DNA of 64,000 nt from assembly GCA_900542355.1 (NCBI GenBank), contig UQNE01000003.1, forward strand, positions 67,001 to 131,000. Direction: 5' to 3'. The DNA is from an uncultured Bacteroidales bacterium (GTDB taxonomy: Bacteria; Bacteroidota; Bacteroidia; Bacteroidales; Paludibacteraceae). Of the stretch, positions 58,317-64,000 are shown piece by piece. Below the pieces are notes generated by a model, which saw only the letters and a program-made list of their open reading frames with translations, was not told the origin of the DNA and did not search any database. Position 1 is the first letter of the stretch, and the number at the start of each line of letters is the position of its first letter. Both the position numbers and the translations under genes were made by a program.

Positions 58317-61013
58317 TTATTTGCGTAGGGCGGCGATGGCGTCGGTGAGCGTAGCGATACGCGCCTCGGCATCGGCTTTCTTCTTGCGCTCGAGTTCCAC
58401 TACCTCGGGTTTGGCGTTCTGCACAAAGCGTTCGTTGTTCAGTTTCGCCATCACGCCGCGCAGGAAGCCCTGTTGGTGTTGCAAGTCCGCCTCGAGTTTC
58501 TTGAGTTCGTCCTCTACATTGATAAACTTATCGAGCGGCACGCTGTACTCCGTGGTGCCAACGATGAACGAGGCACTGCCTGCCGACTTCTCGGCGTTGG
58601 AATAGACGATGGTGCTGTTGGTCAGTTTCTCTACCAGAGCCGCCTCCGCCAGTTCGTTGAGTGCACTGTTCTCGCCGCAGACAAGCGTTAGCACCTCTTT
58701 TTGCGGGATGTTCTTGCTTGCGCGGATATTGCGGACATTCGATACAATCTGCTTGAGGTGCTCCATCTCGTCGAGCATCACTTGCGTAGCGGGAGCGAAC
58801 TTGCCAAGCGGAGCCACCATAATGCTCTCCCCGGGTTTGCGCTCGGCGATGTTCTGCCACAACTCCTCCGTGATGAACGGCATGAAGGGGTGCAGCAAGC
58901 GCAGCATATGGTCGAAGAACTCGAGCGTCTGACGGTAGGTGGTAGCGTCGATCGGTTGCCCGTAAGCAGGCTTGATCATCTCTAAGTACCAGCCCGAGAA
59001 CTCGTCGCAGTAGAGTTTGTAGATAGCCATCAAAGCCTCGCTCAGACGGTATTTACTAAACAAGTCTGCTACTTCGGTGGCGGTCTGCGAGAGCATCATA
59101 CCGAACCATTCGGTAGCGAAACGAGCGGTGTTGTCCTGCTCCTTGTCGGCTACTTCCCAGCCCTTAACCAGGCGGAAGCAGTTCCAAATCTTGTTGCAGA
59201 AGTTACGCCCTTGCTCGCAGAGGCTCTCGTCGAAGAGAATGTCATTGCCTGCGGGCGCACTGAGCATCATACCCATACGCACACCGTCGGCACCAAAACG
59301 CTCTATTAGGTCGAGCGGGTCGGGACTGTTGCCGAGCGATTTCGACATCTTGCGCCCCAGTTTGTCGCGCACGATACCCGTGAAATATACATGGTGGAAA
59401 GGCATCTTGCCCATATATTCGTAGCCCGCCATGATCATTCGTGCCACCCAGAAGAAGATGATGTCCGGACCCGTAACGAGGTCGGCGGTGGGGTAGTAGT
59501 ACTGAATCTCTTTGTTGTCGGGGTGCTCAATGCCGTCGAAAAGGCTGATAGGCCACAGCCACGAGGAGAACCAGGTGTCGAGTGCGCCTTCGTCCTGTAC
59601 GAGCGCAACGCCCTCAAAGCCCATCTCTGTGGCTTTCTGCTGCGCCCGCTCAAGGCTCTCGGCTACGATAATCTTGTCCTCGGGGTATGCCTCTGCGCCC
59701 GTCTCCGTGAGCAGCGATTGGATGTAGTAGGCAGGAATACGATGTCCCCACCATAGTTGGCGCGAGATACACCAGTCTTTGATGTTCTCCAACCAGTTGC
59801 GGTAGGTGTTCTTGTACTTGGTGGGGTAGAAGACGATGTCGTCGTTCATCACGGGCGGCAGGGCGATGTCAGCAAAGTGCTGCATGCGAATGAACCATTG
59901 CAGGCTCAAACGCGGCTCGATAGGCACATTGGTGCGCTCGGAGTAACCTACTTTGTTGTCATAGTCCTCCACTTTCTCCACCAGCCCTTGCACCTTCAAG
60001 TCCTCTACAATCTGCTTGCGGCAGTCGAAACGGTCCATACCGTGGTACTTAGCCACATTCGGTCGCAACTCGTCCTCCACGGTGTCCATATTCAGGTGCG
60101 CATCGGGGGTGAAGATGTCGATGGTCTTCAGGTTGTATTTCTGCCCGAGTGCATAGTCGTTCACATCGTGTGCCGGCGTTACTTTTAGGCAGCCTGTACC
60201 GAAGCCGATTTCCACATAGCGGTCCTCGATGATAGGTATCACGCGCCCTACGCCCGGTACGATCACATGCTTTCCGCGCAACCATTGGTTCTTCTCCTCT
60301 TTGGGGTTGATGCACACGGCTATATCGCCGAAGATAGTCTCCGGACGTGTGGTAGCCACTATGGCGTAGTCTGCTCCCGTCTCGGGATTGACCACCCCGG
60401 GTTCTGCCACTTTGTAGCGCAGATAGTAGAACTTAGAATGCTCATCGTGGTAGATTACCTCCTCATCGCTCAATGCCGTCTGACGCTCCGGATCCCAGTT
60501 CACCATACGTAGTCCGCGGTAGATAAGCCCCTTCTGATAGAGGTCGCAGAACACATGAATCACCGCGCGTGAGCGGGTCTCGTCCATCGTGAAAGAGGTG
60601 CGATCCCAGTCGCAAGAGCAGCCGAGTTTGCGCAGTTGTTTCAGGATGATACCGCCGTGCTCCTCGGTCCACGCCCATGCGTGCTCCAAGAACTGCTCAC
60701 GGGTGAGGTCCGACTTGTTGATACCTTGCTCTTTGAGGCGTTTGATTACTTTCGCCTCCGTGGCAATCGAGGCATGGTCGGTGCCGGGCACCCAGCAGGC
60801 GTTCTTGCCTTCCAAGCGTGCGCGGCGCACCAGGATGTCTTGTATCGTCTCGTTCAGCACATGCCCCATGTGCAAGACGCCCGTTACATTGGGCGGCGGT
60901 ATGACCACAGTGAACGGCTCACGACCGTCGGGTTCGCTGTGGAAGAGTTTGTTGTCGAGCCAATACTGATATTGGCGTGCTTCGATCTCAGTAGGATTAT
61001 ATTTCGATTCCAT
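58317..61013 (-). CDS. valS: Valine-tRNA ligase
   Basis: 898 residues, class I synthetase. HIGH-type motif PPNVTGVLHMGHVLN with HMGH at 48-51, the editing (CP1) domain with TTRPETIFGDIAV, and the KMSKS signature in GRKMSKSLGNSPDPLDLI (about 555). The C-terminal coiled-coil arm (about 830-898) is rich in Lys/Glu/Gln and typical of ValRS. Full length. Its 5' side has a canonical promoter about 200 nt upstream plus two tandem promoter-like repeats nearer the start. Confidence 0.97.
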   Translation of the reverse strand: MESKYNPTEIEARQYQYWLDNKLFHSEPDGREPFTVVIPPPNVTGVLHMGHVLNETIQDILVRRARLEGKNACWVPGTDHASIATEAKVIKRLKEQGINKSDLTREQFLEHAWAWTEEHGGIILKQLRKLGCSCDWDRTSFTMDETRSRAVIHVFCDLYQKGLIYRGLRMVNWDPERQTALSDEEVIYHDEHSKFYYLRYKVAEPGVVNPETGADYAIVATTRPETIFGDIAVCINPKEEKNQWLRGKHVIVPGVGRVIPIIEDRYVEIGFGTGCLKVTPAHDVNDYALGQKYNLKTIDIFTPDAHLNMDTVEDELRPNVAKYHGMDRFDCRKQIVEDLKVQGLVEKVEDYDNKVGYSERTNVPIEPRLSLQWFIRMQHFADIALPPVMNDDIVFYPTKYKNTYRNWLENIKDWCISRQLWWGHRIPAYYIQSLLTETGAEAYPEDKIIVAESLERAQQKATEMGFEGVALVQDEGALDTWFSSWLWPISLFDGIEHPDNKEIQYYYPTADLVTGPDIIFFWVARMIMAGYEYMGKMPFHHVYFTGIVRDKLGRKMSKSLGNSPDPLDLIERFGADGVRMGMMLSAPAGNDILFDESLCEQGRNFCNKIWNCFRLVKGWEVADKEQDNTARFATEWFGMMLSQTATEVADLFSKYRLSEALMAIYKLYCDEFSGWYLEMIKPAYGQPIDATTYRQTLEFFDHMLRLLHPFMPFITEELWQNIAERKPGESIMVAPLGKFAPATQVMLDEMEHLKQIVSNVRNIRASKNIPQKEVLTLVCGENSALNELAEAALVEKLTNSTIVYSNAEKSAGSASFIVGTTEYSVPLDKFINVEDELKKLEADLQHQQGFLRGVMAKLNNERFVQNAKPEVVELERKKKADAEARIATLTDAIAALRK

Positions 61014-61110
61014 ATCTAATAAAGGATATTTTATTACAAAATGTACTTTTATGTTTATGCAAATACTGTTGCTTTCTTACAAAATGTATCTTTCATACTT
61101 GTGCAAATAC
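61014..61110 (-). promoter_or_regulatory. Two tandem promoter-like repeats before valS
   Basis: Read on the minus strand, AGTATTTGCA, about 15 nt and TACATTTTGTAA occur twice in succession. The -33 box is good; the -7 box has one extra base and the spacer is short. They may be decayed or stress-dependent promoters, or simply a duplication. Confidence 0.35.
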
Positions 61111-61223
61111 TTTTGTGTGAGGCATTGAGTACTTTTTCTTTCCATATTTATTAAGTACTTTCTCCATTTGTCCCTTTGCTACGCACCATCTATGTGCATA
61201 TCCTAATGCGAACAAACAGCCCA

Positions 61224-61255
61224 CAAAGTTACACATTTTTTTCGATTTATGCAAA
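61224..61255 (-). promoter_or_regulatory. Canonical promoter upstream of valS
   Basis: Minus strand: TTTGC at 61251-61255, spacer 19 nt, TAACTTTG at 61224-61231. It implies a leader of about 200 nt. Confidence 0.65.
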
Positions 61256-61720
61256 TAAAATAGACAATGCGTAATGAGAATGGATATTCGTTGCAGTTTT
61301 AAGGGTGTTTTAATGCCGGAAGTGGAGAATTACCGGCGCAGAGCAATACCATTCAGCGCAATCCCCTTTTGCGAACCCCATTCTGCGAAAAACGAATGCT
61401 CACTCAACGAATGCCCACTCATTGTTTACAGTAAACGCTCGCTCGTTGGTTGTTGTAAACACCTACTTGTTGCTCATTGTAAACGCCTATTTGAAGTTAT
61501 AGTGTGTGAAAATTATATAAAAATACACAGAAATTTGCACAGGTTGTTTTTTTATTTTTTATCTTTATCGCCTAAATACTCAAATCGTGAATATGGTGCG
61601 TTGCCGCAGTGCAAGCATACCGATAGGGAGGCACACCGTAGCATGAGAATAATGTTAACCGAGTAGCAGTGCCCGCTGAATGACACTGCTCCACCGAATG
61701 AAAAACAAAAGGACTAAAAT
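61256..61720. other. Gene-poor stretch with 15-bp and 24-bp repeats
   Basis: A 130-codon frame at 61274 has an unnatural residue mix (many Cys, Arg, His) and crosses tandem repeats, so it is not called. Visible repeats are AACGAATGCYCACTC, twice near 61393, and a 24-bp unit at 61432-61503. Confidence 0.55.
61432..61503 (+). repeat. Three degenerate 24-bp tandem units (TGTAAACRCCTAYTTG)
   Basis: Units begin AGTAAACGCTCGCTCG, TGTAAACACCTACTTG and TGTAAACGCCTATTTG, each continuing for eight more bases with GTTG. Confidence 0.7.
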
Positions 61721-61724
61721 GGAC

Positions 61725-61756
61725 TTTGTGCACCTAAGATAAATATGCTACCTTTG
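61725..61756 (+). promoter_or_regulatory. Promoter upstream of a small decayed locus
   Basis: TTTG at 61725-61728, spacer 20 nt, TACCTTTG at 61749-61756. A well-formed promoter with no intact normal-length gene behind it. Confidence 0.6.
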
Positions 61757-61821
61757 TAGGCAAAAGTGATTATACTATGGTATTCTTATCCACACCAACC
61801 AATGGTGCATAAGGAAGCAAA

Positions 61822-62241
61822 ATGGTAAGTAGCAGAAAAACAAGTATTTATTTTGAGGATGAGGCAATTCCGTAAAAACAGCAATTAACACTATAAATCA
61901 TAGAACAAGGTCATAAACGCTTAGGACAACATATTAAGAAGACTGTGCGTGTTTCTACTGTGCGACATACTGTATTTGGGTTGGTGTATGGTGAGTATAA
62001 TATCGCAAATAAAGAAGAAAACGAGCGGAAAATAGATGAGATATTGCAACATTGCTATTGTGAATGGACAGATATATGTGATGATGCGAATTTGGTGGTC
62101 TGCTTTGAAAGTATTTGTATTGCATTGGGCAACTATGTCTTGAATATAGAAGGAAATCCTGCCATTAGTAAAAAATGGCGCGAAAAACTTTTGGAAGTGC
62201 GCGAAAAATCCAATGTAAAGAAGAAAACGAAGACTAATTAG
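61822..62241 (+). pseudogene. Possible decayed small gene (17-codon start plus 98-codon remainder)
   Basis: Behind the promoter at 61725 an ATG at 61822 opens a 17-codon frame (SSRKTSIYFEDEAIP, like the first strand of a ribbon-helix-helix protein) that stops at 61875. From 61897 another frame runs open to 62241; with a GTG start at 61945 it codes for 98 residues with natural composition (for example WTDICDDANLVVCFESICIAL). Either the latter is an intact small gene using GTG, or both are remains of one gene broken by small deletions. Family not recognised. Confidence 0.4.
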
Positions 62242-62339
62242 TGGAGAACTTATAAATTCAAACTATATTAAAGACAATAATGTGGGGGTAACATACTAAG
62301 AGCAATATGTCTGTTGCTTGTAGCCCAAACTCATACGAA

Positions 62340-62381
62340 ACAAAGAGGGCATAGAAAATTGCAAAACTTTCTATGCCCTCT
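62340..62381 (-). terminator. Terminator of pheS
   Basis: AGAGGGCATAGAAA and TTTCTATGCCCTCT form a 14-bp stem with a 10-nt loop. On the minus strand a T-rich run follows. Confidence 0.85.
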
Positions 62382-62413
62382 ATTATATAGGCGGTTATCA
62401 ACAGTCGTAGGCT

Positions 62414-62457
62414 TAACTAACACGAAGTACTTAACACGAAGTACTTAACACGCAGTG
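62414..62457 (-). repeat. Three TAACACGAAGTACT units after pheS
   Basis: CTAACACGAAGTACT, TAACACGAAGTACT and TAACACGCAGTGA in tandem (14-bp period), immediately beyond the pheS stop codon. Same family as 749-776 and 9547-9577. Confidence 0.85.
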
Positions 62458-62466
62458 ATCGGTTGG

Positions 62467-63507
62467 TCAGCAACTCTCGAACTGGCGGAGGAAACGAATA
62501 TCGTTCTCGCTGAAGAGACGCAGGTCTTTTACACGATACTTGAGGTTGGTGATACGCTCTACGCCCATACCGAAAGCATAACCGGTGTACACCTTCGAGT
62601 CGATACCGCACGATTCGAGTACATTGGGATCCACCATACCACACCCGAGAATCTCTACCCAACCGGTACCCTTGCAGAACGAGCAGCCTTTGCCGCCACA
62701 GAGGTCGCACGATATATCCATCTCGGCAGACGGCTCGGTGAATGGGAAATACGACGGTCGAAGACGAATCTTAGTGTCGGGGCCGAACATCTCCTTAGCA
62801 AAGTAGAGCAGCACTTCGCGCAAATCGGCAAACGATACATTCTTATCGACATACAACCCTTCTACCTGGTGGAAGAAACAGTGTGCGCGCGCCGATATAG
62901 CCTCGTTGCGATATACACGCCCCGGGCAAAGCACACGGATAGGCGGTTTCTGCGAGGTCATCACGCGTGTCTGTACGCTACTGGTGTGCGAACGGAGCAG
63001 TATATCGGTTGGCTTTTGTACGCCGATCTCTTTCTCGATAAAGAAGGTATCTTGCATATCGCGTGCAGGGTGCTCGGGCGGGAAATTGAGCATACCATAT
63101 ACATGCTTATCGTCCTCTACCTCAGGACCTTCTGCTACGGTGAAACCGATACGGGAGAATATGTCGATAATCTCTTCGCGTACAAGCGAAAGAGGATGGC
63201 GTGTGCCCAATTCGATAGGGTCGGGAGTGCGCGTCAGGTCGGGTCGCTCTTGTTCGGTGCGTATAGCCTCAAACTGCTCGCGCATCTCATTGATACGAGT
63301 TTCTGCCTTTTGGCGCAGTTGGTTGAGGGCTTGTCCCAGTTCTTTCTTCTCCTCTTTTGGCACCTCGCGAAACTCGTTGAACAGCTCCGTTATCTCGCCT
63401 TTCTTAGAAAGGTATTTGATACGCAGCGACTCCAATTCTTCGGCATTGCCGGCTTTCATATCGCTCACCTGTTCCAGCAGGCTCTGTATGCGTTCTTGCA
63501 TCGACAT
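62467..63507 (-). CDS. pheS: Phenylalanine-tRNA ligase alpha subunit
   Basis: 346 residues. N-terminal coiled coil (about 1-90), then the class II core: RSHTSSVQTRVM, FHQVEGLYVDKNVSFADL and YAFGMGVERITNLKY. An insert with CDLCGGKGCSFCKGTGW carries four Cys and probably binds zinc, as in other Bacteroidota PheS as far as I recall. The beta subunit gene is not in the window. Own promoter and terminator. The ATG at 63501 is an alternative start. Confidence 0.96.
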   Translation of the reverse strand: MSMQERIQSLLEQVSDMKAGNAEELESLRIKYLSKKGEITELFNEFREVPKEEKKELGQALNQLRQKAETRINEMREQFEAIRTEQERPDLTRTPDPIELGTRHPLSLVREEIIDIFSRIGFTVAEGPEVEDDKHVYGMLNFPPEHPARDMQDTFFIEKEIGVQKPTDILLRSHTSSVQTRVMTSQKPPIRVLCPGRVYRNEAISARAHCFFHQVEGLYVDKNVSFADLREVLLYFAKEMFGPDTKIRLRPSYFPFTEPSAEMDISCDLCGGKGCSFCKGTGWVEILGCGMVDPNVLESCGIDSKVYTGYAFGMGVERITNLKYRVKDLRLFSENDIRFLRQFESC

Positions 63508-63554
63508 AATATCACTATTTTGATTCTCTAAATAGACTTGCTCGTAAAAGCGTA

Positions 63555-63586
63555 CAAAATTACGATTTTATTTTGATATACACAAA
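63555..63586 (-). promoter_or_regulatory. Promoter of pheS
   Basis: Minus strand: TTTG at 63583-63586, spacer 20 nt, TAATTTTG at 63555-63562. Confidence 0.75.
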
Positions 63587-63714
63587 TCAAGGTGCGAAAA
63601 AGTAGGGCAATCGCACTAAATAGACCTTGTATCGGCTACGGAGTAGGGGCAGTAGAAGGTCAGTGCGGGCATGGTTGTCGGGCTTGTGTGTGTCTTATCT
63701 TATGGTATTGGCAG

Positions 63715-63790
63715 GGGAATCACCTATTAACAACCTATTAATCACCTATCAATCACCTATTGATGACTCGATACAGACTCGAAAGAGAGT
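63715..63790 (-). repeat. AATCACCTATT tandem repeat fused to a GACTCGA element
   Basis: Four units of 10-11 bp (AATCACCTATT, AACAACCTATT, AATCACCTATC, AATCACCTATT), then GATGACTCGATACAGACTCG. The reverse complement carries AATAGGTGATT as at 19497. Confidence 0.8.
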
Positions 63791-63866
63791 AGGTCAAAGA
63801 GTGGGGGAAGACAATAGGGAGCAATGGAAAGGTACTGCAAAAATGTGGTATTGGGTGTGGCAGAAT

Positions 63867-63903
63867 GGTAATTATATGTTTAATTATGTAGAAATTAATG
63901 TTC
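63867..63903 (+). repeat. Dispersed AATTACATG repeat, copy 3
   Basis: ATGGTAATTATATGTTTAAT as in copies 1 and 2, then TATGTAGAAATTAATG. Confidence 0.75.
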
Positions 63904-64000
63904 TTTTGATACGAATTGATATTTCCTTGTATAGTGCTAATGTCTCTTTGTGGTGTGTGTGGCTATTGTGTTTGGGTAGTGTTGAGTTGATTCAGTTTAT

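Larger units (their letters stand above)
63587..64000. other. Right-edge spacer with repeats, no gene seen
   Basis: No coding frame supported up to the window edge. It contains an AATCACCTATT array joined to an ACTCGATACAGACTCG element (63715-63790) and a TAATTATATG repeat (63867-63903). Confidence 0.6.

Noticed and set aside
61274..61666. 130-codon open frame
   Set aside because: Runs through tandem repeats, has many Cys/His/Arg residues and no recognisable fold or start signal.
1..64000. Insertion sequences or prophage
   Set aside because: No transposase, integrase or phage structural gene was found. RhuM, GIY-YIG and HEPN genes alone do not show a complete mobile element.

Overview
The window looks like chromosomal DNA of a Bacteroidota bacterium, probably order Bacteroidales and equipped with a type IX secretion system. 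Three lines support this. Almost every transcription unit is preceded by the Bacteroidota promoter pair (TTTG or TTGC, about 19 nt, then TAnnTTTG) instead of -35/-10 boxes. One secreted protein ends in a T9SS-like sorting tail. Housekeeping genes such as ispG, pheS with a CxxC insert and groEL with a short MGGMM tail are of the Bacteroidota kind. No species can be named from sequence alone.

Layout. 1-3500: the end of an SGNH esterase gene coupled to an MBOAT O-acyltransferase, then coaE. 3660-7940 (minus): five genes for secreted proteins of unknown role, two of them tandem paralogues. 8040-9070 (minus): a UbiA-type prenyltransferase. 9576-11564 (minus): thrS. 11847-51966 (plus): a polysaccharide/glycan locus of about 40 kb. 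It holds a Wzt-type ABC ATPase without a permease, at least eleven glycosyltransferases, a GT39-like membrane enzyme, an EptA-like transferase, an AsnB-type amidotransferase, a hexapeptide acyltransferase, a cassette of aminotransferase, ATP-grasp, RraA-like, PaaK-like and GNAT genes, and the GDP-fucose genes gmd and fcl. 52215-63507: tRNA-Lys, ispG, a T9SS cargo protein, groES-groEL, valS (minus), a gene-poor stretch and pheS (minus).

The glycan locus is a mosaic. AT-rich inserts interrupt it: a defence-like island at 13151-16249 (GIY-YIG-like gene, cyclase-like gene broken by one amber codon, DUF262 gene, HEPN gene), a second one at 19698-22044 (RhuM, a 140-aa unknown, another HEPN-like gene), and a SWIM/SNF2 helicase with a GxxExxY gene between gmd and fcl. 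Two long genes change base composition abruptly in mid-gene, as if 3' ends had been exchanged. Simple-sequence tracts (G8, C8, a TTTGTC hexamer run) lie in three locus genes.

The least expected feature is a set of short dispersed repeats, most with a unit of about 10-12 bp, which fill intergenic spaces and in several places enter coding sequence: the loop of the MBOAT enzyme, the tail of the GxxExxY protein, the tail of the SGNH esterase and the stop codon of the GNAT gene. A 30-bp near-perfect palindrome also sits in frame inside a glycosyltransferase gene.
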